64,000 nt of DNA from Plut-88900 sp963668115 (GTDB lineage: Bacteria; Chloroflexota; Dehalococcoidia; Plut-88900): contig OY764147.1 in assembly GCA_963668115.1 (NCBI GenBank), positions 186,001 through 250,000 on the forward strand, written 5' to 3'. Position 1 is the first letter of the stretch. Each line of letters starts with the position of its first letter. This document shows positions 33,890-41,312 of this stretch, one piece after another. A model generated the notes under the pieces. That model searched no databases. It was not told where the DNA came from and saw only the letters and a program-made list of their open reading frames with translations. A program made the position numbers and the translations under genes.

Positions 33890-34780
33890 ATGATTATTGA
33901 TGTGCACCGGCATATGTGGTCGGCGGACCAGAGGCACCCGGAGACTTTTGCAGGGGACCCGCGGTGGGAGGGGTCTGAAGCTTCGGACTTTGACTGGCGT
34001 CGGGCGGCGAGGGAGATCGTGGAAGAGATGGATGGGGCGTCGGTGGACGTGAGCGTGATCATCGTGGCCGACTTTGCGAAAAGGTTCGGGGAGCCCAGTG
34101 TTTCGATAGAGGAAGAGAACGAGATGCTGGTGTCGGCGCAGGAGATGTACCCGGAGCGGCTGATAGCGTTTTACGGGATAGATCCGCAGAGGCCCGGGTC
34201 GGCGGATAAGTTCGAGACGGCAGTGAAGGCGGGGAAGGTGTCGGGGATCAAGCTGCACCCGACTACTGGGTATTACCCGGGGGACAGGTCCTGCTACGAG
34301 CTGTACGAGGTCTGCGCGGCTTACGGGCTGCCGGTGCTGTTTCACTCGGGGCCGGGGTTTCATCCGCTGCTTATCGGGAAGTCGGCGCATCCGCTGGAGT
34401 TCGATCGGGTGGCGGCGGATTTCCCAAAGGTGGACATGATCCTAGGGCATGCCGGTGGGGACTGGTGGGAGGACTGCATTGTGGTGGCGAAGGCACACCC
34501 GAACCTGTACCTGGAGATAAGCGAGTGGCAGGCGAAGTTCAAGGCGGATGAGGAGGGGACGGTGCGGGCAGTGGACAAGATGATCAAAGCAGTCGGGGCG
34601 GAGAGGGTAATGTGGGCGAGCGATTTCCCGGGGATCAGGAAGGAGATGTCGCTTAAGGCGTACGTGGAGTTGTGCCAAGACTTGCCTTCGATGGGGAAGA
34701 GGTACGGGTGCGAGATATCGGAGCCGGCGGTAGGGCTGATGATGGGGGGTAATGCGGGTCGGGTGCTGGGGGTGGGGTGA
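33890..34780 (+). CDS. amidohydrolase family protein (ACMSD fold)
   Basis: This 296-aa protein belongs to the amidohydrolase_2 family. The metal site is complete: HxH in IIDVHRHMWSA (about residue 6-8), His in PVLFHSGPG (about 150), His in ILGHAGGDWW (about 188), and Asp in VMWASDFPG (about 245). The family includes decarboxylases (ACMSD, 5-carboxyvanillate decarboxylase) and lactone or amide hydrolases. GGGAAG precedes the ATG. It is the only one of the three such proteins in this region with a classical HxH start. Confidence 0.87.
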   Translation: MIIDVHRHMWSADQRHPETFAGDPRWEGSEASDFDWRRAAREIVEEMDGASVDVSVIIVADFAKRFGEPSVSIEEENEMLVSAQEMYPERLIAFYGIDPQRPGSADKFETAVKAGKVSGIKLHPTTGYYPGDRSCYELYEVCAAYGLPVLFHSGPGFHPLLIGKSAHPLEFDRVAADFPKVDMILGHAGGDWWEDCIVVAKAHPNLYLEISEWQAKFKADEEGTVRAVDKMIKAVGAERVMWASDFPGIRKEMSLKAYVELCQDLPSMGKRYGCEISEPAVGLMMGGNAGRVLGVG

Positions 34781-34895
34781 TTGAAGGTCGATTAAACGTG
34801 ATTGAGGAATGATTGAACGTGATTGAAAGCTGATTGATCTTGATTGAAGGTTGATTGAACATTGATTGAATGCGTAGCTGTTTTGATTGAACGAC
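34779..34895. repeat. GATTGAA tandem array with about 10.5-bp spacing
   Basis: GATTGAA or a one-to-two-base variant begins at 34779, 34790, 34800, 34811, 34821, 34832, 34842, 34853, 34864 and 34885. The steps are 11, 10, 11, 10, 11, 10, 11, 11 and 21 bp, so the motif returns on the same face of the DNA helix; equivalently it is a 21-bp tandem repeat of about five units. The first unit overlaps the stop codon of the amidohydrolase gene. No ORF is plausible. Confidence 0.9.
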
Positions 34896-35080
34896 GCCTA
34901 AAGCGGTTGGGAAAAGTTTTTCGGATCGTTGGGGGTTGCATGTCTTGGGAGATTTGGGTTGTCATTTTCTCGGGGTTGGCCCGGCGCGAGGGTCGGGGTC
35001 TGGGGATATGATAGCATTGAAGTTCTAAAATAGTCAAGCTTTTTAACGTGACAGATTGGAGAACGGCGCTGCGACGGGGA

Positions 35081-35104
35081 GGGCGACCAGCCGGTCGCCC
35101 CTAC
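35081..35104. repeat. short palindromic repeat, family B copy 2
   Basis: GGGCGACC (35081-35088) and GGTCGCCC (35093-35100) with loop AGCC, followed by CTAC as in copy 1. Confidence 0.75.
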
Positions 35105-35123
35105 GGGAGAAGGCCCCACCCCA

Positions 35124-35149
35124 GGGCAACCACGAGGGATTGCCCCTAC
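35124..35149. repeat. short palindromic repeat, family C copy 3
   Basis: Arms GGGCAA (35124-35129) and TTGCCC (35140-35145) around CCACGAGGGA, followed by CTAC like family B; the shared tail suggests related elements. Confidence 0.7.
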
Positions 35150-35182
35150 GGGGGAGGGGATGCACAACCCCTCCCCGGGGGT

Positions 35183-35211
35183 GGATTTCCGATCAGGGTC
35201 GGTAATGACGG
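35183..35211. repeat. short palindromic repeat, family D copy 2
   Basis: Arms ATTTCCGA and TCGGTAAT with one mismatch, ending in GACGG as in the copy at 7442. Confidence 0.55.
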
Positions 35212-35268
35212 AAGGGGGAAGATTGTCTTTATGTGGAATGGGAAGAAGAATGAGAAGGAGAAGAATAG

Positions 35269-35742
35269 GTGAAAGTTGAGTGGATGAATCATACGGGGTT
35301 TGTGGTGTCGGATATGGGGAGGGCGTTGGAGTTTTATCGGGATGTGCTGGGGTTAAGGGTGCAGAGGGACCTAGTGTTGGAGGGGGACGTGGTGACGCAA
35401 CTGACGGGTTTCGAGAATGCGAAGGTGCATATCATCTACTTGGGCAATGATCTGAAGCACGCAGTCGAGTTGGTGCAATTCCTGGAGCCGCCGGTGACTG
35501 CGTGGTCTAGGCCGCCGAGGAACAGGGTGGGGACGGCGCACCTGGGGTTGATTGTGGATGACGTGGACGCGATGTATGAGGAGTTGTCGGGGCGGGGGTA
35601 CGAGTTTGTGAACCCTCCGGCGCAGCGACCGGATGCGGTGTACCCGTGGGCCCGGAAGGTGTGCTATCTGTATGACCCGGATGGGAATATGCTGGAGTTG
35701 CTGGAAAGGGATGCACCGCCGGAGGGAGCGACGACGGTGTGA
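35269..35742 (+). CDS. VOC-superfamily protein (glyoxalase/dioxygenase fold)
   Basis: This 157-aa protein is one VOC module pair: the start WMNHTGFVVSDMGRALEFYRDVLGL (first metal-ligand His about residue 7), Glu in KHAVELVQF (about 66), His in GTAHLGLIVDD (about 86), and Glu in DGNMLELLE (about 147). Four ligands in H-E-H-E order fit a metal-dependent isomerase/epimerase or lyase such as glyoxalase I or methylmalonyl-CoA epimerase. GTG start with GGAG 9 nt upstream. Substrate unknown; it lies between two ACMSD-fold amidohydrolase genes. Confidence 0.85.
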   Translation: MKVEWMNHTGFVVSDMGRALEFYRDVLGLRVQRDLVLEGDVVTQLTGFENAKVHIIYLGNDLKHAVELVQFLEPPVTAWSRPPRNRVGTAHLGLIVDDVDAMYEELSGRGYEFVNPPAQRPDAVYPWARKVCYLYDPDGNMLELLERDAPPEGATTV

Positions 35743-35765
35743 GGGTGAGGTAATAAAACCCAACC

Positions 35766-35812
35766 CATTCCGCTCTTTAGACCCTTCGACTTAGCTCAGG
35801 GCGAGCGGAATG
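35766..35812. repeat. 47-bp palindromic interspersed repeat, family E copy 2
   Basis: Arms CATTCCGCTC and GAGCGGAATG; same length as the copy at 11-57, with a matched change in both arms. Confidence 0.8.
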
Positions 35813-35822
35813 CCCCACCCCA

Positions 35823-35848
35823 GATTACTCGCGGGGCCTCCGATTGAC
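35823..35848. repeat. short palindromic repeat, family A copy 4 (decayed)
   Basis: Shares CTCGCGGGGC with copies 1-3, but the arms no longer pair fully. Confidence 0.5.
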
Positions 35849-35860
35849 AGGGGAAAAGTA

Positions 35861-35889
35861 TTTGCATAGTTGATAGTTGGGAATACAAT
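35861..35889 (+). promoter_or_regulatory. candidate promoter TTTGCA-17-TACAAT
   Basis: A -35-like TTTGCA at 35861-35866 and TACAAT at 35884-35889 are separated by 17 bp, upstream of the amidohydrolase at 35970. Confidence 0.45.
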
Positions 35890-35969
35890 ATGCCGGTTTA
35901 CTGGGAAAAATCGGTAAAGGGCATCGGGTTGCGGCACAAATTAGCTCTAAAGGGAAGGAGGGTCCGGTG

Positions 35970-37136
35970 GTGGAAGAGAAGGTAATCTCTGCGGATACAC
36001 ACATGGACATAGTGTGGCTGCCGGAGGACCTATTCGTGGCCAATGCACCGGACTCGCTGAAGGCGCAGATGCCGCGGGTAGTGGAAACGGACGAGGGGAA
36101 GATATGGGAGGCCGAAGGGACGAGCTTCGGGTTTGTGGCGGCGGGGGCATTGACCGGCTCCTACGAACCCTACCAGCCGGGGAAGTCCAAGCGGCTGGAC
36201 AGGATGGAGGAGATGGGGTTCTTCTCGGATGCGGATGCCGGCAAGTTTCACCCCAGCACTCCTGAACTGAGACTGAAAGACCAGGATGCGGACGGGATAG
36301 AGGCGGAGGTGATATATGGCATTCTGGGGGTTTCCACCGGATTTTCGGATGCCGAGGGGGGACTGTCCAGCCCGGAGGCACTTACCTGTGTCTACGACAT
36401 ATACAACGAATGGGCCGCCGACTTCTGCAAAGCGAACCCGGACAGGCTCGCGGCGCTGGCGTGCATATCGAGCCACAGACCTTCGGTAGCGGCAAAGCAG
36501 CTGAGGAAGGCAGCAGAGCTCGGGCTGAAGGGCGCCGAGATGAACGTGTCCAGCGCGTCATCGCCGATTTACCAGGAGGAGTGGAACGAGCTGTGGGAGA
36601 CGTCGGGGGAGTGCGGCATGCCGATTTCGTTCCACACGGTTGGACTGAACTATAGGCAGCCGGAGTCGGGAGCGGATGAGAGGTACGAGACGATTTCGCT
36701 GGGGCTGATGTATACGCTGTTCCAGCTGTCGGGGCCGGAATTTATGACGAGCGTGCTGCTGTCAGGGGCGTGCGACAAGTTCCCACACTTCAAGTTCGTA
36801 CTGGGTGAGTGTGGGATCGGGTGGCTGCCTTACGTGCTACACCGGATTGATGTGGAGTATGAAGACAGGCTGTTCCCTCTGGGTCTGAGCGCGATGCCAA
36901 GCGAGCTATGGAGCAAGCATGGGTATTCGACGTTCCAGGATGAGCCTCTGACGGCTCATGCGATAGAGACGGTGGGGACGGGGAACGTGCTCTGGGGGTC
37001 GGACTATCCGCATGCAGACAGCGTATGGCCGGACTCCAGGGAGACGATCGAACGCAATTTGGGCAAGCTGGACGCAGAGATGAGACGCAAGCTGGTCTAC
37101 GAAAATGCCGGGAAGCTATACGGGTTCCTGAACTGA
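35970..37136 (+). CDS. amidohydrolase family protein (ACMSD fold)
   Basis: From the GTG at 35970 (AAGGAGGG 7 nt upstream) the protein is 388 aa. It has ISADTHMDIVW (His then Asp rather than the usual HxH, about residue 10), His in MPISFHTVGLNYR (about 223), GECGIGWLP near 285, and Asp in VLWGSDYPHADS (about 343). The family covers metal-dependent decarboxylases and hydrolases. The altered first motif suggests a different metal arrangement. It is 60 bp upstream of the GcvT-like methyltransferase and probably in the same transcript. The frame extends upstream to 35877 but the strong ribosome site decides the start. Confidence 0.87.
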   Translation: MEEKVISADTHMDIVWLPEDLFVANAPDSLKAQMPRVVETDEGKIWEAEGTSFGFVAAGALTGSYEPYQPGKSKRLDRMEEMGFFSDADAGKFHPSTPELRLKDQDADGIEAEVIYGILGVSTGFSDAEGGLSSPEALTCVYDIYNEWAADFCKANPDRLAALACISSHRPSVAAKQLRKAAELGLKGAEMNVSSASSPIYQEEWNELWETSGECGMPISFHTVGLNYRQPESGADERYETISLGLMYTLFQLSGPEFMTSVLLSGACDKFPHFKFVLGECGIGWLPYVLHRIDVEYEDRLFPLGLSAMPSELWSKHGYSTFQDEPLTAHAIETVGTGNVLWGSDYPHADSVWPDSRETIERNLGKLDAEMRRKLVYENAGKLYGFLN

Positions 37137-37196
37137 GGGCCGGCGCCTGGACGCCCGGACATTCTACGGTCTTTCGAGGCCGGGAGGACTGGTCAA

Positions 37197-38426
37197 ATGC
37201 TGCGATTGAAGAAGCGAACTCTGCCACTGAACATGAGGCAGAGCGGCGACGTGGACGCGAAGATCAAGATAACTACTCGCTTGCGAAAGGGGCCGTACTG
37301 GCACCTGGCGGTGAAGGCCGGGGCATGGGCCTTCGCCACGTATAACCACACGTACCACCCTCGGGCGTACGTGAAGCCCGAGGACGGCGGGTTGATGAAG
37401 GAGTACGAGTACATCACCCAGCACGTGACGATGTGGGATGTGGCGGTGGAGAGGCAGATACAGGTGAAGGGGCCGGATGCAGCGGCGTTCGTGGACAGGG
37501 TCATCACCAGGGATGTCTACTCGAAGCTGCCTGTGAACAAGGCCCGATATGTCATCCTCTGCAACCAGAAGGGCGGGATCATCAACGACCCGGTCTTGCT
37601 AAGGACGGCGGAGGACGAGTTCAGGTTCAGCATCTCGGACTCGGATGTGTTGCTTTGGTGTCAGGGAGTGAACTGTAAGGGCGAGTTCAACGTGGACATC
37701 AGCGAGGTGGACATCTCGCCGGTGCAGATCCAGGGTCCGAAGTCGGTGCAGCTTATGCAGAAACTGTTCGGGCCCGGAATCCTGGACATGAAGTACTACA
37801 CGATCTGGCAGACGGACCTGAACGGGCTACGGGTGGACATATCGAGGACGGGGTTCTCGGCGGAGGTGGGGTTTGAAATCTACCTGCACGATGCGGTGGA
37901 CAACTCGGACGAGATGTGGAACACGATCCTGGATGCGGGCGAGGAGTTCAACTTGCATGTCATTGCGCCGAGCCATGTGCGTCGGCTGGAGGCGGCGATC
38001 CTGTCCTACGGCCAGGACATGGACATCGAGACTAACCCCTTTGAGGTGAACCTGGACTGGCAGGTGGACTTTAAGAAGGATGGCTACATCGGCAAGGAAG
38101 CCCTGGTGAAGATCAAGGAGGAGGGGATAGAGCAGAGGATGGTGGGTCTGGCGATGGGCGGGACACCGATAACGTGGTACAACCCGGACTACTTCATAGT
38201 GAAGGATGAGTCGGGGGAGGACGAGGTGGGGTACATTACGAGCGCGTTCTTCTCGCCAAGGCTGGACTGTAACATAGCGCTGGCGATGATGCCGATAGAC
38301 AAGACGGCGGACGGAACCAAGCTGAAGGCGGTGCTGCCGGGCGACGGCCCCGTGGACGCTGCGATCGTGCCGATCCCGTTTGTAGACCCGAAGAAGGCGA
38401 TTCCTTCGCAGACTCTCGGCAGTTAG
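37197..38426 (+). CDS. GcvT-family folate-dependent methyltransferase (DmdA/LigM-like demethylase)
   Basis: This 409-aa protein shows the aminomethyltransferase fold: MWDVAVERQIQVKGPDAAAF (about residues 79-98), YVILCNQKGGIINDPVL near 118, ISRTGFSAEVGFEIY near 220, and the C-terminal beta-barrel domain. The GcvT family uses tetrahydrofolate to accept a one-carbon group. GcvT itself is unlikely because no glycine-cleavage partners are present. The family also contains DMSP demethylase DmdA and the aromatic O-demethylases LigM/DesA. With ACMSD-fold amidohydrolases on both sides, an O-demethylase for methoxylated acids is my preferred guess. GGGAGGA lies about 10 nt before the ATG. Confidence 0.85.
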   Translation: MLRLKKRTLPLNMRQSGDVDAKIKITTRLRKGPYWHLAVKAGAWAFATYNHTYHPRAYVKPEDGGLMKEYEYITQHVTMWDVAVERQIQVKGPDAAAFVDRVITRDVYSKLPVNKARYVILCNQKGGIINDPVLLRTAEDEFRFSISDSDVLLWCQGVNCKGEFNVDISEVDISPVQIQGPKSVQLMQKLFGPGILDMKYYTIWQTDLNGLRVDISRTGFSAEVGFEIYLHDAVDNSDEMWNTILDAGEEFNLHVIAPSHVRRLEAAILSYGQDMDIETNPFEVNLDWQVDFKKDGYIGKEALVKIKEEGIEQRMVGLAMGGTPITWYNPDYFIVKDESGEDEVGYITSAFFSPRLDCNIALAMMPIDKTADGTKLKAVLPGDGPVDAAIVPIPFVDPKKAIPSQTLGS

Positions 38427-38460
38427 CCGCTCTCACCGAACTGTTTACCACGCGCGTCAG

Positions 38461-38480
38461 GGGCATTGCGTATAATGCCC
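38461..38480 (+). promoter_or_regulatory. -10 element inside a palindrome (possible operator)
   Basis: GGGCATT (38461-38467) and AATGCCC (38474-38480) form a perfect 7-bp inverted repeat around GCGTAT. A perfect TATAAT at 38471-38476 lies within it, 33 nt before the ATG at 38509. A repressor bound here would block the promoter; a terminator is less likely because no T-run follows. Confidence 0.55.
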
Positions 38481-38508
38481 TTCCATTCCCGAACGCGCCT
38501 AAATATAG

Positions 38509-39654
38509 ATGTCTAGAAACGGATTTCTTGTAGCCGACAGCGACCTCCACGTCATGGAGCCGCCCGACCTGTACGAGAGGTATCTCGAACCCAGGTATCG
38601 GGAGCAGGCTCCGGTGTGGATGGCACGTCCTGACAGTGGGCACAAGGACTTCGTGGTGAAAACGGATGCTCCCATCACCGAGGAGTGGATGAAGAAGGAG
38701 ATGGTGTCCCGGAAACACCTCGATGATCGGAAGGCGGAGGTGTATGCGGAAGAGCTTGAACACGGATACACGCCGGAGCTTACCTTGAAAGCAATGGACG
38801 TGGAAGGGATCGATGTGGCGATCCTGTTCCGGACGTTTGCGCAGATGGCTATCCAGGTGGACGGGCAGGACCCGGACTACACGTTTGCTATCTGCCGGGC
38901 ATTCAATAACTGGCTATCGGAGTTTGCGTCGGTGGACGGTGAGCGGTTGAAGGGGTCGGGGATACTGGCGCTGAACGACATCCCGGCGGCGGTGAGGGAG
39001 GCGGGGAGGTGTGTAAGCGAACTGGGTATGGCGGCGGTGACACTTTTGCCGACATTCGTGGACAACCGGATGTTTCACGACCTGGAATGTGATCCGGTGT
39101 GGGGATGTTTACAGGAGATGGATGTTCCGGTGACGTTCCATGATACGTCACAGGGGTACGCGGCTCGGAACCCGGGCAACTGGTTTCGGGACCATCCGAA
39201 CAATCTTGTGCTGGTGCACGCGTTTTCGTTCCCCATCCCCTTAATGCTGGCAATCGGGAGTGTTACGGCCGGGGGTCTGCTGCACAGGTTTCCACAGTTG
39301 AGGATGGCATTCCTGGAGGGGAATTGCTCGTGGGTGCCCTGGGTCCTGTACCGGCTGGACGATCAATGGGAAACCTACGGGGACAGCCAGGAGATACAAC
39401 TGGACATGATGCCCAGCGAGTATTTTGTGAGGCAGTGCTATGTTTCGACGGAGACCGACGGGGAGCTGCTTCATCACTTAGTGGACGCCATTGGCGACGA
39501 TAATGTAGTGTTGTCGACCGACTATCCCCACACCGACTCCAGCTATCCTCACGCGGTCGAGTCGTTCCTAGCATACGACAGGGTGAGCGACGGAACGAAG
39601 AGGAAGGTGCTGTGGGAGAACTGCGCGAAATTATATAACCTGGCGGCGGGGTAG
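38509..39654 (+). CDS. amidohydrolase family protein (ACMSD fold)
   Basis: This 381-aa protein opens with VADSDLHVMEPPDLYERYL, the D-x-H-x-x-EP variant common in this family; then His in VTFHDTSQGY (about residue 208), His in NNLVLVHAFSF (about 235), and Asp in VLSTDYPHTDSSYPH (about 336). It is probably a metal-dependent decarboxylase or hydrolase of an aromatic or cyclic acid. No clear ribosome site is seen, and a strong -10 element lies 33 nt upstream. Confidence 0.87.
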   Translation: MSRNGFLVADSDLHVMEPPDLYERYLEPRYREQAPVWMARPDSGHKDFVVKTDAPITEEWMKKEMVSRKHLDDRKAEVYAEELEHGYTPELTLKAMDVEGIDVAILFRTFAQMAIQVDGQDPDYTFAICRAFNNWLSEFASVDGERLKGSGILALNDIPAAVREAGRCVSELGMAAVTLLPTFVDNRMFHDLECDPVWGCLQEMDVPVTFHDTSQGYAARNPGNWFRDHPNNLVLVHAFSFPIPLMLAIGSVTAGGLLHRFPQLRMAFLEGNCSWVPWVLYRLDDQWETYGDSQEIQLDMMPSEYFVRQCYVSTETDGELLHHLVDAIGDDNVVLSTDYPHTDSSYPHAVESFLAYDRVSDGTKRKVLWENCAKLYNLAAG

Positions 39655-39698
39655 GGTGGGAGTGCTACAAATAAACTGCTAATAAAGAGGAGAATTGG

Positions 39699-41312
39699 AT
39701 GGCTGAAATGACGGGGGGCCAGGCGCTGGTCCGCTCGATATATAACGAAGGGGTGAGAGTGGTCTTCGGGTTGCCGGGGGTGCAGCTTTACCACGCAATG
39801 GATGCGCTGTACGACACCCCGGAAATCAGGTTCATCACGACCCGTCACGAACAGGGAACGACCTACATGGCAGACGGCTATGCAAGGGCGGGAGGCACTA
39901 TCGGGACGGCGATGGTGGTGCCGGGGCCCGGGCTCCAGAACGCAGGTGCAGGGCTGGGGAATGCGTATGCTTGCTCGTCGCCGGTGCTGCTGATCTCGGG
40001 GCAGATAAACAAGAAGAACATTGGTAGGGACGTGGGGATTCTTCACGAGGTGAACGATCAGCTGGACATAATCGATCCCGTCACCAAGTGGAACGCCCGC
40101 ATCATGAACGCTGCGGAGGTGCCAAGCACGGTGCAGGAGGCGTTCAGGCAGCTGAAGAACGGGCGCCCGCGCCCGGTGGAGATAGAGATACCGCCGGAGA
40201 CGCTGGCGGAGGTGGCGGACATAGAGCTGTGCAAGCCCGCGGAGAGTGAGGCGTCGGCGCCCGAGAAGGACGAGGTGGAGGATGCGGTAACGGTCTTGAT
40301 GCACGCAGAGAGGCCGATAATCTGGGCGGGGGGTGGGGTGATCTCCTCGGGGGCAAGCAAGGAGCTGCTGGAGCTGGCTGAGTACCTGCAAGCTCCGGTA
40401 ATAACGACGCCTGAGGGCAAGGGTGCGATCTCCGACAGGCACTATCTGTCGGTTGGGGTGACCAGGGGTCGGTCCACGGGGCAGACCCGGGACGCACTGA
40501 GGATGTACTTCTGGGAGAGAGACGTGATCCTGGCAGTCGGGACTAGATTTGCGGGTGTGGAGGCATTGGCAGAGCAGAAAGTGGTGCAGATAGATATCGA
40601 CGAGCAGGAACTCGGACGGAACCATTCGGATACGGTGGGGGTAGCGGGGGATGCGAAGCTGGCGTTGAAGAAGATATTGGCGGGGTGTCGGGAGGCGGGG
40701 CCCCAGGCGGACTCACGGCGAGAAGAGTGCGAGACGTTGAGGGGGCTGAGATACGATCCGGCGAACCAGATAGAGCCTCTTGGCGGGTTTGTGCGGACGA
40801 TTCGGGAGTGCATGCCCGAGGACGGGATACTGGTACCGGACATGACACAGGTTGGATACTATTCTCGGGCGTATTTCCAGGCATACGAGCCGAGGACGTA
40901 TTTCACATCATCGTATGCGGGGAATCTCGGGTTTGCGTACCCGACTGCGCTCGGGGCTAAGGTGGCGCAACCAGACAAGGTAGTGATATCGCCGTGCGGC
41001 GACGGGGGATTCCTATACAACTCGCAGGAACTAGCTACTGCTGCGCAATTTGGGATCAACGTAATTGCAATAGTCTTCAACGATGGTGCATACGGGAATG
41101 TACTGCGGGACCAGCAGGAGATGTTCAACGGAAGAGTACTCGGGTCTGAGTTGCAGAACCCGGACTTTGTGAAGCTGGCGGAGGCGTACGGGGTGGTGGG
41201 GATGAAGGCGGAGTCGCCTGAGGAGCTAGGGGTGACGTTGAGGAAGGCTGTCGATCTGGATAAGCCGGTGTTGATAGAGGTGCCGCTCGGGCAGATGCCC
41301 GCGCCGTTTTAG
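39699..41312 (+). CDS. thiamine diphosphate-dependent enzyme (acetolactate synthase-like)
   Basis: This 537-aa protein has the three-domain architecture of the POX/ALS family. The catalytic Glu is in TTRHEQGTTYMADGYAR (about residue 51), the middle Rossmann-like domain spans about 190-330, and the ThDP motif runs from GDGGFLYNSQELATAA (about 430) to FNDGAYGN (about 455). No small regulatory subunit (IlvN/IlvH) is near, so a catabolic carboligase or decarboxylase is as likely as valine biosynthesis. GAGGAGAA precedes the ATG. Its stop overlaps the stop of the convergent PrpD-family gene by 4 bp. Confidence 0.9.
   Translation: MAEMTGGQALVRSIYNEGVRVVFGLPGVQLYHAMDALYDTPEIRFITTRHEQGTTYMADGYARAGGTIGTAMVVPGPGLQNAGAGLGNAYACSSPVLLISGQINKKNIGRDVGILHEVNDQLDIIDPVTKWNARIMNAAEVPSTVQEAFRQLKNGRPRPVEIEIPPETLAEVADIELCKPAESEASAPEKDEVEDAVTVLMHAERPIIWAGGGVISSGASKELLELAEYLQAPVITTPEGKGAISDRHYLSVGVTRGRSTGQTRDALRMYFWERDVILAVGTRFAGVEALAEQKVVQIDIDEQELGRNHSDTVGVAGDAKLALKKILAGCREAGPQADSRREECETLRGLRYDPANQIEPLGGFVRTIRECMPEDGILVPDMTQVGYYSRAYFQAYEPRTYFTSSYAGNLGFAYPTALGAKVAQPDKVVISPCGDGGFLYNSQELATAAQFGINVIAIVFNDGAYGNVLRDQQEMFNGRVLGSELQNPDFVKLAEAYGVVGMKAESPEELGVTLRKAVDLDKPVLIEVPLGQMPAPF

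Larger units (their letters stand above)
34896..35268. other. gene-free stretch with repeats
   Basis: After the GATTGAA array there is A/T-rich sequence with a TAAAAT at 35026-35031. Family B, C and D palindromes follow at 35081, 35124 and 35183. A GGAG-containing ribosome site precedes the next gene. A 74-codon open frame over the repeats is not credible as a gene. Confidence 0.6.

Noticed and set aside
34779..34895. CRISPR array
   Set aside because: The repeats are only about 7-11 bp with no unique spacers and no cas genes.
35048..35272. 74-codon gene before the VOC gene
   Set aside because: It runs through family B, C and D palindromes and has no protein-like composition.
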